From assembly GCA_003141895.1 (NCBI GenBank), contig PLNT01000014.1, positions 1 through 64,000 on the forward strand: a DNA stretch of 64,000 nucleotides, in the 5' to 3' direction. Source of the DNA: Bacteroidales bacterium (GTDB lineage: Bacteria > Bacteroidota > Bacteroidia > Bacteroidales > VadinHA17). Positions within the stretch are counted from its first letter, which is position 1, and each line of letters starts with the position of its first letter. The translations under genes were made by a program, and so were the position numbers. The notes below the pieces were generated by a model. That model worked only from the letters and a program-made list of their open reading frames with translations, was not told where the DNA came from and made no database searches. Below are positions 15,946 through 25,046 of the stretch, one piece after another.

Positions 15946-15998
15946 ATTTAGGGAGAGGTAGACAAGAAAGAAACTTGGAATTGTTCCTCCTTTAAAAA

Positions 15999-17522
15999 TT
16001 ACTTTGTCACTCCTGAATTACTTACAAATGCTATCTGCTTACTGTCAGGTGACCACGACGGTACATTGATAGTTCCCTGCCCACCATACAGATATGCAAG
16101 TACACGGGGTTCTCCGCCACCAACCGGCAAAATTCTTAACATAACACGCTTGTAAGCCGGATGACTGTTTGGATCAATATCAGGGGGGAATGAAATTATT
16201 ACCATCCATTTTCCGTCAGGAGAAATATGAGGGAACCAGTTATTGTAGTTGTCAAAGGTTATTTGTTCCCTGCCCGAACCATCAGGTTTGATTCTCCATA
16301 TCTGCATAGTGCCGGTATAATGTCCGTTATAATAAATATATTTTCCGTCAGGTGAATATTCGCAGCCATCAACATGCTGACCCGGTGCTATATCGGTTAG
16401 TGCAACCTCTTTTCCACCGTCTATCGAATTCCGGTAGATATTATAATAATTTTTACCATTGCGCATTGCAACATATACTACTTCTTTATTATTAGGCGCC
16501 CACCCATGCCAGTAAGATGGGGTATTCTCTGTAATAAGTTTGGGAATGCCTCCTTCAAGAGGGAGAACATACACAGTCGAACCTCCGCCGGGCATACCCT
16601 TACGGCCTTGACTTATTGCAAGTAGTTTACCGTCGAATGAAATTCCGTGATCATTATTGATGTTATTGGCAAAATCAGTATTAAGTTTTTCAATTTGCCC
16701 CCCTTCGACAGGAATCTTATACAATGATCCGTCCATGTTGAAGAGAAGTTTCTTGCCGTCGGGCATCCAGTTTGGTGCTTCAAACCTGCCAGGTTTTTCG
16801 TAAATAACTATCCTCTTTCCGTCTGATACTGTCATTGTTTCCATCCGGCAACCCACTGGTCCGGAAGGGTTGTTATTGTCAGCTACAGGTTGGTCAATCC
16901 TGACATTCCAGATTTTCACTGCTTCAACAACATCTGAATCGTGAGAACAGATAAATGGGCCTACCAATACCTCATCAGGCATATTCTCCATTACGTGTGA
17001 GCCAATTGTCTCAAGAGGTTTGCCATTATATGCGCCTCTCATTGTAATATTCTTTCCCGCTCTTTCAATCTGGATAACGTTAAAAGTCGAATCTTTCGAA
17101 AAAATTTCATCCTGAGGATCCCTCATTGCATCTCCTGCAGCGACTCTCCATTGAAGAACAGTTAAACCACTTCCGTGAAGAGTAGCAGAAATGTGAGATG
17201 ATTTTCCATCTGTTGTTTCCCGAACCATCCATCCTGACTTTCTGTGAGGATTAATACCTTTTCCCACAAATTCGAAATTTGCTGTCAGGATAAAATCACC
17301 TTTTATCTTATTAAACAAATAATGAAATTCATCTCTTTCAAACCAGATATTATATCCTGCACCTTTCATTGTATAGCTCTGATCAGCCTGATTATAGACT
17401 GCTGAACCTTGTTTTTTTGGATTTCCGATATCCGAATTATCCTGGAATATTCCCACAGGATTATTCTGTGCTGAAGCAATATTTACAACACAAAAAAGCA
17501 TAAGAATAATTAATGATTTCAT
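15999..17522 (-). CDS. Secreted beta-propeller (TolB/WD40-like) protein with N-terminal concanavalin-like domain
   Basis: About 507 residues from the ATG at 17522, chosen because MKSLIILMLFCVVNIASAQ is a standard signal peptide. Residues about 20-195 look like a DUF1349-type concanavalin-like sandwich (GDFILTANFEFVG, HRKSGWMVRE, VGPFICSHD). Residues about 205-507 carry PD40/TolB-type blades (FSPDGKYIYYNGH-like, ISPDGKWMVIISFP, SWSPDSKQIAFVS). The protein is periplasmic; such proteins bind or sense polysaccharide or protein partners, and no catalytic role is evident. The reading frame has no stop upstream and continues into a DUF2752 gene up to 17906, so the annotated protein may appear as a 635-residue fusion. 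Confidence 0.75.
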   Translation of the reverse strand: MKSLIILMLFCVVNIASAQNNPVGIFQDNSDIGNPKKQGSAVYNQADQSYTMKGAGYNIWFERDEFHYLFNKIKGDFILTANFEFVGKGINPHRKSGWMVRETTDGKSSHISATLHGSGLTVLQWRVAAGDAMRDPQDEIFSKDSTFNVIQIERAGKNITMRGAYNGKPLETIGSHVMENMPDEVLVGPFICSHDSDVVEAVKIWNVRIDQPVADNNNPSGPVGCRMETMTVSDGKRIVIYEKPGRFEAPNWMPDGKKLLFNMDGSLYKIPVEGGQIEKLNTDFANNINNDHGISFDGKLLAISQGRKGMPGGGSTVYVLPLEGGIPKLITENTPSYWHGWAPNNKEVVYVAMRNGKNYYNIYRNSIDGGKEVALTDIAPGQHVDGCEYSPDGKYIYYNGHYTGTMQIWRIKPDGSGREQITFDNYNNWFPHISPDGKWMVIISFPPDIDPNSHPAYKRVMLRILPVGGGEPRVLAYLYGGQGTINVPSWSPDSKQIAFVSNSGVTK

Positions 17523-17906
17523 TTTTAAGTTTTTATAGTTACTAGTTACTGGTTGCTGGTTGATTATATTTGACTGAAATTTTCCAGTCCATAAATTTAA
17601 TATTTTTTTTGCCCAGATGTAGATGAGAACTGGCAAAACAATAAGAACTAGTTTATTATAATTTAAAGCCTCAGCAAATTTAAAATGGATTACAGATAAA
17701 ATGGCCCTGGTCATTCCACAGCCGACGCATTCATGACCTGTAATGTTTTTATAGAGGCAAATAGAATTGTGATCCTTCACCCATTCAAAAGGGAGAATAA
17801 AAAGTATAACCGGAATAGATATAAGCCCTATAAATCTGATAACCGGAAATCCCTTTCTATCTTCTGACCAATAAGCGTCCTTCTGCATCTCTGAAGCTGC
17901 CCACAA
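17523..17906 (-). CDS. DUF2752 membrane protein, running in frame into the next gene
   Basis: About 128 residues with two or three membrane segments and the DUF2752 signature [12 protein letters not shown]. Starts at 17906 or 17888 are possible; both overlap the TM2-domain gene (stop at 17857). DUF2752 genes often follow TM2 genes, so context supports it. Oddly there is no stop codon: the frame passes through a linker ([13 protein letters not shown]) encoded by AT-rich repeat-like DNA into the signal peptide of the beta-propeller gene and ends at 15999. Either the stop was lost or there is a base error. Confidence 0.65.
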
Positions 17907-18243
17907 TTATCATAATAAAGTCGATAAGCGCCCATATACCACATCCCCCCAGAGTTAGTAGCTGAATTACGCCAAGTCCGATATGGCCAGTATAGAATCT
18001 GTGAACACCAAAAACTCCGAGAAAAAAACAAAGCAAAAGAGTTGTCAGCCAATCCCTGCCTTCAGCATGAATGGCGTTTTCATGTATGAGGCTTACTCCG
18101 CATTTCATGCAGACGGTTTGAGCGGCAGTGGTTTCAGCTTTACAATTGTAACAGAATTTGTCTCCGGCTTTTGGTGGAGTCCCGCATGCAACACACATGA
18201 TAGCTTTATCGGAAACCTCGTTTCCACAATTTCTGCAATACAT
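17857..18243 (-). CDS. Zinc-ribbon and TM2-domain membrane protein
   Basis: A 128-residue protein. The N-terminal half has two zinc-ribbon-like modules: CRNCGNEV with CVACG, then CYNCKAE with CMKCG. The C-terminal half is a TM2 domain with two membrane helices ([21 protein letters not shown] and [21 protein letters not shown]) and the characteristic short loop. The role of bacterial TM2 proteins is not established. It overlaps the downstream DUF2752 gene, a common pairing. The sequence is complete. Confidence 0.85.
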   Translation of the reverse strand: MYCRNCGNEVSDKAIMCVACGTPPKAGDKFCYNCKAETTAAQTVCMKCGVSLIHENAIHAEGRDWLTTLLLCFFLGVFGVHRFYTGHIGLGVIQLLTLGGCGIWALIDFIMIIVGSFRDAEGRLLVRR

Positions 18244-18404
18244 GATATCGATTTTTAGTTTTCTCTACTCGTATGGCTTTTCGGTACCGCCCCGTTTTTC
18301 AAGTGATACTGGTCTCCACTATTTAAATGACAGATTTAAAGATATATATTTTGAATAACATTGCAGACGTAATTTTATTAAAAATAATCGTGATTCAATC
18401 AATT

Positions 18405-18464
18405 AGGTTTTGAGACTGAGAGATGATCAGCTCAAATTATTCTCTGACTTTAGTCAACAAACCT
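18405..18464 (+). promoter_or_regulatory. Possible structured leader upstream of the corrinoid-protein gene
   Basis: Nested complementary segments AGGTTT/AAACCT (18405-18410 with 18459-18464), GACT/AGTC (18414-18417 with 18452-18455) and AGAGA/TCTCT (18419-18423 with 18441-18445) can form one stem-loop about 80 nt before the start codon. No cobalamin-riboswitch B12 box was seen. The rest of 18259-18546 shows nothing else. Confidence 0.35.
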
Positions 18465-18546
18465 CAAAATATTGAATTATTTTGGTAACAAATTAGGAAA
18501 TCTTTGTAATTTAATTTCTTTATCCGAATTTTTAAATAGCCATCAG

Positions 18547-19215
18547 ATGAATGAAATACTAAATAGAATAGCACAATGCGTTGAATTTGGTAAGATTAAC
18601 AAAGCATCTCCGTACCCACCTTCAATGAAAGATCAGGATGGGGCTGATGAACTTGCAAAGAGGGCTCTTGAAGAAGGTGTGAAACCAGATGAAATTCTTG
18701 AAAATGCGCTGGTCCCGGCTATGGCAAATGTTGGTAATAAGTTCAGCAGGAAAGAAATTTATGTTCCCCAGATGCTGATGGCAGCAAAAGCTATGAACAG
18801 TGCCATGATGCACCTGAAACCATATTTTCTGTCAGGCGAAACAAAAAGAAAAGGGAAATTTATTATTGGCACCGTGTCAGGTGATCTTCATGATATTGGA
18901 AAAAACCTGGTATCGATGATGATTGAAGGTGGTGGTTGGGAAGTCATTGACCTTGGTGTTGATGTAAGTGCTGAAAAATTTCTGAAAGCTCTCGATGGGA
19001 ATCCTGATGCATTTGTTGGTCTTTCAGCTTTGCTGACCACAACGATGGAAAACATGAAAAAGATAGTGAGCGCCATTAAGGAAAAATATTCCTCTTCAAA
19101 AATTCTTATAGGTGGAGCACCAGTTACAATGGAATATTGTCAGAAAATAGGGGCAGACTTTTATTCACCCGATCCCCAGGGTGCCGTTAATTACCTGAAA
19201 CAATTTGTTTCTTAG
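18547..19215 (+). CDS. Corrinoid (methyl-carrier) protein, B12-binding
   Basis: About 222 residues from the ATG at 18547; the frame extends to a TTG at 18472 without family support. Residues about 1-85 form the helical cap (B12-binding 2 domain; LVPAMANVGNKFSRKEIYVPQMLMAA), and the rest is a Rossmann B12-binding domain with the base-off/His-on motif DLHDIGKN, then VIDLGVDV, SALLTTTM and IGGAPV. It carries a methyl group between a methyltransferase and tetrahydrofolate or another acceptor in the cytoplasm. The downstream MetV-MetF gene starts 10 bp after its stop. No partner methyltransferase is encoded nearby. Confidence 0.92.
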   Translation: MNEILNRIAQCVEFGKINKASPYPPSMKDQDGADELAKRALEEGVKPDEILENALVPAMANVGNKFSRKEIYVPQMLMAAKAMNSAMMHLKPYFLSGETKRKGKFIIGTVSGDLHDIGKNLVSMMIEGGGWEVIDLGVDVSAEKFLKALDGNPDAFVGLSALLTTTMENMKKIVSAIKEKYSSSKILIGGAPVTMEYCQKIGADFYSPDPQGAVNYLKQFVS

Positions 19216-19225
19216 CATTTTTAAT

Positions 19226-20671
19226 ATGTCAGTTATAAAACCTGCCCGGAGATGGCAGCCTGCATTTTTCCCATTTAAAAAAGAACCATTTGGCAGACGA
19301 CTTCTGGCAAAAGTTGAAATTTGTGTAAAAGGTCCCCTGTTTGGCTGCCGTATGTGTGGTAACTGCCTTCTTCAGGAAACTTCATTTATTTGTCCCATGG
19401 AGTGTCCGAAGGGTATGAGAAACGGGCCATGCGGCGGAATAAGACCCGACAAAAGATGTTATGTTGATAATACGCGTAAGTGTGTGTGGTATGTCATTTA
19501 TAAAAGGGCCCTTAAAACAGGCAGGGAAGAAAAGCTACTAGAAGTATTACCCCCGCTCGACTGGAATAAGGTTGGAACAGAAACCTGGGGTGAGGTTGTA
19601 ACAACAATAAGAAAAGTGGGGACCGGTAAGTTTTTGAGTTCTGTTACATCAAAAGATAAACTAAAAAAATCGGAAGTTTGGGACAGTGTTTTTAAGAATA
19701 TACGTCAGCCTCACTGGTGGAACGGGGATTCAGATTATCATTCGTCACTCCAGCAGGAACCTGTCTCAGACCTCGAAAAACGGCTTCGGTCGGGTCAATT
19801 TGTTATTGCAACTGAAGTAACCCCTCCTCAAGGTATTGGGACATCCAAACTTGTTGAAGATATCGAATCAGTTAAATCATTCGTAACTGCCATTAATTTT
19901 ACGGATTCTGCATCTGCTCGTCCGAGAATGTCAAGCATAGCATGCTGCAAAATCGCAATTGATCAGAACTGTGAACCGGTACTTCAAATTGCTGCGCGTG
20001 ATATAACAAGAGCAAGCCTTCAATCTTCTGTTATTGGAGCAAATGCAATTGGCGTTAAAAATATCCTGTGTATTACCGGGGACAACGCTATAATTGGCCC
20101 GTCACCAACAGGAAATATGAATATTCTTGATATTGATTCGGTGCAAATGCTTTGGATACTTCGAAAGATGCGAGATGAGGGGGTATATCTCGATGGACGA
20201 ACTATTAAAAATCCTCCGCGTTTTTTTCTGGGAGCTGCAACTGCTCCATTTGCATCAGATCCTGTGTTACAGGCAATAAAGGATCACAAAAAGGTGAATG
20301 CCGGTGCCCAGTTCTTTCAGACTAATCTTGTATTTGAACCAGAAAAACTCGACCTATGGCTTGAACAGCTTGACAAAAGGAATATTCTTAACAAAGTATT
20401 CATCCTTATAGGAATCGCCCCGCTTAAAACATTAAAAGTGACTCAATATCTTCACGATAATGTCCCCGGTGTCAGCATTCCTGAAAAAATAATGAAAAGG
20501 ATGGAAAAGGCTGGGGAATCTGCTTCCGAAGAAGGTGTTCAGATTGCATTGGAGATGATTGATGCAGTAAAGGGGAAACAAGGAGTCAATGGAATACATA
20601 TAATGACATTAAGCTGGGAATCGGTTGTTCAGAGAATTGTTAAAGAATCGGGACTGGCTACTCATAACTAA
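19226..20671 (+). CDS. MetV-MetF fusion: methylenetetrahydrofolate reductase-like protein
   Basis: About 481 residues from ATG 19226 (MSVIKPARRW), chosen over the start at 19205 that overlaps the previous gene. Residues about 20-105 are the Cys-rich MTHFR_C/MetV-type domain (CRMCGNCLLQETSFICPMEC and MRNGPCGGIRPDKRC). Residues about 180-480 are a MetF TIM barrel (EVTPPQG near its start, LCITGDNA, and QFFQTNLVF). It would interconvert methylene- and methyl-tetrahydrofolate. In acetogens MetV and MetF are separate subunits; here they are fused. It stands between the corrinoid protein and the reactivation-domain protein, so it links methyl-corrinoid chemistry to the folate pool. Confidence 0.88.
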   Translation: MSVIKPARRWQPAFFPFKKEPFGRRLLAKVEICVKGPLFGCRMCGNCLLQETSFICPMECPKGMRNGPCGGIRPDKRCYVDNTRKCVWYVIYKRALKTGREEKLLEVLPPLDWNKVGTETWGEVVTTIRKVGTGKFLSSVTSKDKLKKSEVWDSVFKNIRQPHWWNGDSDYHSSLQQEPVSDLEKRLRSGQFVIATEVTPPQGIGTSKLVEDIESVKSFVTAINFTDSASARPRMSSIACCKIAIDQNCEPVLQIAARDITRASLQSSVIGANAIGVKNILCITGDNAIIGPSPTGNMNILDIDSVQMLWILRKMRDEGVYLDGRTIKNPPRFFLGAATAPFASDPVLQAIKDHKKVNAGAQFFQTNLVFEPEKLDLWLEQLDKRNILNKVFILIGIAPLKTLKVTQYLHDNVPGVSIPEKIMKRMEKAGESASEEGVQIALEMIDAVKGKQGVNGIHIMTLSWESVVQRIVKESGLATHN

Positions 20672-20711
20672 AATATGTAAAATCATTACAATCGGATTAT
20701 CAAAACTTATA

Positions 20712-21425
20712 ATGAGAAATTCAACATTCCGGTTTGATTTTAAGGATTTGAAACTAAACCCATTACAGATTGAGACTGTATTAGGTTACAAAGAAGGTGA
20801 AGACACCGAAATTGTATCGGATCTGATCAGGGAAATATTGGCAGAATGCAGCGTGATAACTAAAATCAAAGCACAGTTTGTGATCTTTAATGATGTCCGG
20901 TTTAATGCTGATAATAAATCAGTAGAGATCAATAAGATCAATTTCAGTATACATAAAATTGTATTCGGTCAGCTGAAAAAATCTGAATCGATAGCTGTTT
21001 TTCTTTGTACGGCAGGAGAGGAGATAGGAATCTGGAGCAGAGCTGCGATGAAGGAAAGGGATTTTTTAAGGGGATATGTTTATGATGTTGTCGGTAGTGA
21101 AATTGTTGAGGCAGCTGGAGATCTGATGCAGTCAGATCTCGCCAGGGATATTTTGGGAACTGGCGAAAAAATAACCAATCGTTTTAGTCCGGGTTATTGT
21201 GGCTGGGATGTTGCTGAACAACATAATTTATTTAAACTTATTCCTGAAAATTATTGCGGAATACACTTAACTCCATCTGCACTGATGGATCCGGTGAAAT
21301 CGATAAGCGGATTCATAGGAATCGGAAAAAATGTTAAGTACAATCCATATACCTGCAGAATGTGCAATCAGGCAGATTGTGTGTACCGAAGGGTAAGAGA
21401 AAACAAAATAATTAACTCTGTGTAA
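20712..21425 (+). CDS. MetH reactivation-domain-like protein
   Basis: A 237-residue protein from ATG 20712 (MRNSTFRFDF). It resembles the stand-alone vitamin-B12-dependent methionine synthase activation domain family: the block RFSPGYCGWDVAEQHNLF corresponds to the SAM-binding RxxPGY motif of MetH, and the end has three Cys (TCRMCNQADC) possibly for a metal. It probably reductively methylates or reactivates the neighbouring corrinoid protein. It is 40 bp downstream of the MetV-MetF gene and the last gene of the module. The electron donor is unknown. Confidence 0.85.
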   Translation: MRNSTFRFDFKDLKLNPLQIETVLGYKEGEDTEIVSDLIREILAECSVITKIKAQFVIFNDVRFNADNKSVEINKINFSIHKIVFGQLKKSESIAVFLCTAGEEIGIWSRAAMKERDFLRGYVYDVVGSEIVEAAGDLMQSDLARDILGTGEKITNRFSPGYCGWDVAEQHNLFKLIPENYCGIHLTPSALMDPVKSISGFIGIGKNVKYNPYTCRMCNQADCVYRRVRENKIINSV

Positions 21426-21485
21426 AAATATCGTAACACTTCAGAATTACAGTAACAATATTTACAATGATTATAATTAGATTTT

Positions 21486-21561
21486 ACCCCCTTTCATTTT
21501 CCCCCAAGGGGGAAAGGTTAGTTTTACTCCTTCCCCCTTGGGGGAAGGCTGGGAAGGGGGT
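21486..21561. repeat. About 76-bp intergenic palindromic repeat, double hairpin
   Basis: Outer ends TACCCCCTT and AAGGGGGTA are inverted. Inside are two perfect hairpins, TTTCCCCC-AA-GGGGGAAA (21498-21515) and CCTTCCCCC-TT-GGGGGAAGG (21529-21548). The same element occurs in the opposite orientation at 52308-52385, and shorter relatives occur at other gene ends. It separates the corrinoid module from xylB. Confidence 0.85.
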
Positions 21562-21616
21562 AATTGGTAATAAGAATTACTTTATTACGATTAGTTAAAA
21601 TTGAAAAATCTAAAAT

Positions 21617-23095
21617 ATGCTATTACTTGGAATTGATTTAGGAAGCTCTTCGGTGAAAGCTTCAGTTATTGATGGTGATTCAGGTAAATGTCTCGCTACT
21701 GCTTTTTCCCCTACGGATGAGATGAAGATCATCGCACTGAAACCCGGATGGGCTGAACAGGATCCTGAGATGTGGTGGACAAATCTGAAAGCTGCCATCA
21801 GTGAATGCTCCAAAAAACTCGAACAGAAGAAAGATATCATTGGTGCAATAGGTATTTCGTATCAGATGCACGGACTTGTTACCGTTGATAAAAACAATAA
21901 GGTTTTGCGTAATTCCATAATATGGTGCGATAGCAGGGCAGTAAGTTTTGGTGAAAAAGCTTTAGCATCATTAGGGAATGATTTTTGCCTGTCACATCTT
22001 CTTAATTCCCCGGGGAATTTCACGGCTTCAAAACTGGCATGGGTTAAGGAAAACGAGCCCGATGTTTTTTCGAAGATAAAAAAAGTGATGTTGCCCGGTG
22101 ATTATGTAGCACTTCGATTAACCGGAGAAATAAGCACAACCTACACAGGGCTTTCAGAAGGTATTTTCTGGGACTTTTCACTCAATAAAGTCTCAGGTGA
22201 ACTTATGAGATTTTTTGGCTTTGATCCCGGTATACTACCAGACCCATCAGCATCATTTTCAATATCAGGTTTATTGCTGAATTCAGTCGCAAAGGAATTG
22301 GGATTGCCGGCAGGAATACCGGTTGCATATAAGGCTGGGGACCAGCCAAATAATGCGTTGTCGCTTAATGTTCTGAATCCAGGGGAAGTTGCAGCTACTG
22401 CAGGAACATCTGGAGTAATATACGGTGTTACAGAGATGAAAAAATTTGACCCTCTTTCCAGGGTGAATACTTTTTTACACGTAAATCATACCAATTCCCG
22501 GAACCGGCTTGGCGTATTGCTTTGCATTAATGGAACCGGTATTCTGAATTCCTGGCTTAGACGGAATATTGTCGATAATTTGTCATACAATAACATGAAT
22601 AATATTGCTGAAAAGGTTTCTCCCGGTTCAGACGGACTTTGTATAATTCCATTTGGCAATGGAGCGGAACGTATGCTCGGAAATAAAGACGTTGGAGCAA
22701 AAATTTCAGGTTTAAGCTTTAATATCCACGGCAACGCTCATGTGTTAAGAGCAGCACAGGAGGGAATTGCGTTCTCATTCAGATATGGACTGGATATAAT
22801 GAAAGAAACCGGTATTGTTCCCATGGTTATAAGGGCAGGAGAAGCAAATATGTTCCTGAGTAAGGTTTTCAGGGAAGCTTTATCTTGTATCACGGGTACT
22901 GTAATTCATCTATATAATACTGATGGTTCTATTGGTGCTGCAAGAGGCGCCGGAATCGGATGCGGATTTTACAAATCTGAAAAAGAAGCCTTTACGGGGC
23001 TTGTTGCTATTGGAATAACAGAACCCGATAAATCGAAATCCTATGTATACGAAGAAGCATATTTAAAATGGAAAGAATTGCTGCACAATCTGTAA
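21617..23095 (+). CDS. xylB: Xylulokinase
   Basis: A 492-residue FGGY-family kinase that phosphorylates D-xylulose to xylulose 5-phosphate in the cytoplasm. The N-terminal phosphate loop is GIDLGSSSVKAS, the substrate region includes SYQMHGLV and WCDSRA, the central block AYKAGDQPNNALSLN, and the C-terminal ATPase part has IRAGEANMFLSKVFREAL. The length is normal for XylB. It lies about 100 bp upstream of xylA in the same direction, a classic pairing that supports xylulose over other FGGY substrates. Confidence 0.93.
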   Translation: MLLLGIDLGSSSVKASVIDGDSGKCLATAFSPTDEMKIIALKPGWAEQDPEMWWTNLKAAISECSKKLEQKKDIIGAIGISYQMHGLVTVDKNNKVLRNSIIWCDSRAVSFGEKALASLGNDFCLSHLLNSPGNFTASKLAWVKENEPDVFSKIKKVMLPGDYVALRLTGEISTTYTGLSEGIFWDFSLNKVSGELMRFFGFDPGILPDPSASFSISGLLLNSVAKELGLPAGIPVAYKAGDQPNNALSLNVLNPGEVAATAGTSGVIYGVTEMKKFDPLSRVNTFLHVNHTNSRNRLGVLLCINGTGILNSWLRRNIVDNLSYNNMNNIAEKVSPGSDGLCIIPFGNGAERMLGNKDVGAKISGLSFNIHGNAHVLRAAQEGIAFSFRYGLDIMKETGIVPMVIRAGEANMFLSKVFREALSCITGTVIHLYNTDGSIGAARGAGIGCGFYKSEKEAFTGLVAIGITEPDKSKSYVYEEAYLKWKELLHNL

Positions 23096-23136
23096 ATATT
23101 TGATTTCTCTTTGCGACCTTTGTTTAAAACTTTGCG

Positions 23137-23154
23137 TTCCGATAGCTATCGGAA
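23137..23154. repeat. 18-bp perfect palindrome between xylB and xylA
   Basis: TTCCGATAGCTATCGGAA shares its 14-bp core with the palindrome in the tRNA-Phe-like D loop at 4232-4249. The surrounding CTTTGCGACC... text resembles the CTTTG-rich repeat relics found in other gaps. Confidence 0.8.
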
Positions 23155-23199
23155 TTTGTGATTAATGGATTTATAAACAGTCTAATAAAAATATTGAGT

Positions 23200-24522
23200 A
23201 TGATCTACAAGAGTAAAAAAGAAGCATACCCGGGAATAGGGAAAATCGAATACGAAGGTAAAAAATCAAAGAATTCGCTGGCATTCAGATGGTATAATCC
23301 TGAAGAAGAAGTGGGCGGAAAACAGATGAAGGATCATCTACGGTTTGCTATTGCTTACTGGCATTCATTTTGCGGAGATGGTTCAGATCCTTTTGGCGAT
23401 GCAACGCGATTATATCCATGGAAGGATGCGTCAATAAATGATAAGACGAAACAAAAACTCGATGCCGCATTTGAATTTTTTACAAAAATTGGTGCAGGCT
23501 ATTATTGTTTTCACGATACTGATATAGTGGGAAATGGTACTGTCTTCGAAATTGAGAAGCGAATTGAGAAGATTGTTCCTGTAATGAAAAAGATGCAGGA
23601 CCAGACAGGTGTAAAGCTTTTGTGGGGAACAGCTAATCTCTTTTCAAATCCGCGATATATGAACGGGGCGGCAACAAATCCCGATTTTACTGTCGTTGCA
23701 AATGCTGCTGTTCAACTTAAAAATGCTATCGCTGCAACCGTGGAACTAGGTGGTGAAAATTATGTATTCTGGGGTGGAAGGGAAGGATATATGTCACTTC
23801 ACAATACAAATATGAAAAGAGAGCTCGAACATATGGGTATGATGCTCTCCATGGCCCGCGACTACGGCAGAAAAATTGGCTTTAAAGGTACATTTCTTGT
23901 AGAGCCTAAGCCGATGGAGCCTACAAAACATCAATATGACTATGATGTGGCAACAATTATTGGTTTCCTGCGTCAGCATGGTCTCGACAAAGATTTTAAA
24001 CTGAATATTGAAGTCAATCATGCCACACTTGCGGGGCATACTTTCCAGCATGAACTTCAGGTTGCAGCAGATGCAGGACTTTTAGGCAGTATTGATGCGA
24101 ATAAAGGCGATTACCAGAACGGTTGGGATACTGATGAGTTTCCGACAAATATCTACGAGATAACTGAAGCAATGATGGTGATCCTGCAATCGGGTGGTTT
24201 TTCAACCGGAGGTATTAATTTTGATGCAAAGGTCAGACGTAATTCTACTGATAATGAAGATCTGTTTATAGCTCATATAAGCGGGATGGATACTTTTGCA
24301 AGGGCTCTGATTATTGCGGATAAGATCCTGAAGGATAGTGACTACCTAAAGATGAGAAAGAAAAGATACGAATCTTTTGATAAAGGGCCGGGGGAAAAAT
24401 TTGAAAAAGGAAAACTTACCCTGGCGAAATTGAGAGACATTGCTGCCGAGCTTGGTGAACCAGAAACAAAAAGCGGTAAACAGGAGCTTTACGAGCAGCT
24501 CATAAATATGTATCTGGTGTAG
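23200..24522 (+). CDS. xylA: Xylose isomerase
   Basis: A 440-residue enzyme from ATG 23200 ([16 protein letters not shown]), chosen because XylA proteins start 10-15 residues before PGIGKI; the frame begins at 23158. It converts D-xylose to D-xylulose. Group II features are all present: [23 protein letters not shown] with the catalytic His, the metal ligands in [14 protein letters not shown], and [19 protein letters not shown]. It follows xylB; together they feed xylose into the pentose phosphate pathway. Length is normal. Confidence 0.96.
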   Translation: MIYKSKKEAYPGIGKIEYEGKKSKNSLAFRWYNPEEEVGGKQMKDHLRFAIAYWHSFCGDGSDPFGDATRLYPWKDASINDKTKQKLDAAFEFFTKIGAGYYCFHDTDIVGNGTVFEIEKRIEKIVPVMKKMQDQTGVKLLWGTANLFSNPRYMNGAATNPDFTVVANAAVQLKNAIAATVELGGENYVFWGGREGYMSLHNTNMKRELEHMGMMLSMARDYGRKIGFKGTFLVEPKPMEPTKHQYDYDVATIIGFLRQHGLDKDFKLNIEVNHATLAGHTFQHELQVAADAGLLGSIDANKGDYQNGWDTDEFPTNIYEITEAMMVILQSGGFSTGGINFDAKVRRNSTDNEDLFIAHISGMDTFARALIIADKILKDSDYLKMRKKRYESFDKGPGEKFEKGKLTLAKLRDIAAELGEPETKSGKQELYEQLINMYLV

Positions 24523-24573
24523 ACCTCCTAATTCTGCTATTTCTAGTAAGACTTATTATATAAACAGTATTAA

Positions 24574-24589
24574 CCCCCCTATAGGGGGG
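24574..24589. repeat. CCCCCC-TATA-GGGGGG hairpin between xylA and osmC
   Basis: A perfect 6-bp stem with a TATA loop, followed by a second G run at 24592-24597. It lies between convergent genes, 50 bp after xylA and 12 bp after the OsmC stop, and may act as a two-way terminator. Confidence 0.7.
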
Positions 24590-24600
24590 CAGGGGGGCAA

Positions 24601-24993
24601 TTATACTGTTGATGTAATTACTTCGAAGACCGGCTGTGCCGCAATCGTCTTCTTTACCTTACATAATTCAGCCACTGATATAACAGCTTCTTTATACTTT
24701 TCAGGAAAGTTTGCCGGCAGTTTAATATCAAGTTTTATATTCACAGGTAATCCTGTTTCTTCATCATATTCAGAAGTTTGAATGATTTTAATATTATCTG
24801 TTGGGATTTTCCGGTTGTCACAAAATGATTTCACATAAATTCCGGTGCATGTTCCGATTGAAGCCAGGAACAATTCAAAAGGCGATGGAGCTGTATTTTG
24901 GCCTCCGCTGATCAGAGGCTGATCTGTCTTTATGATATGACCATGTAAATGAGCTGTTACTACTTTGCCGCCATCAAATGTTATTTCCATCAT
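24601..24993 (-). CDS. OsmC-family peroxiredoxin-like protein
   Basis: A 130-residue protein of the OsmC/Ohr superfamily. The two conserved Cys are in SIGTCTGIYVKSF and VAELCKVKKTI, with the GGQNTAPSPFELFLAS block before the first. Members reduce organic hydroperoxides using thiols; this short form is nearer to YhfA/OsmC-like proteins than to classical Ohr. It is read on the minus strand, convergent with xylA and downstream of a methyltransferase and a ferritin-like gene, consistent with a redox or stress function. Confidence 0.88.
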   Translation of the reverse strand: MMEITFDGGKVVTAHLHGHIIKTDQPLISGGQNTAPSPFELFLASIGTCTGIYVKSFCDNRKIPTDNIKIIQTSEYDEETGLPVNIKLDIKLPANFPEKYKEAVISVAELCKVKKTIAAQPVFEVITSTV

Positions 24994-25046
24994 AATTGAT
25001 TGTTAGATTATATTTTGCAATAGACAAGTTTCGCACGAAAATATTT

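Noticed and set aside
18259-18546. Possible cobalamin riboswitch
   Set aside because: No B12 box or kissing-loop sequence was found; only a simple nested hairpin remains.
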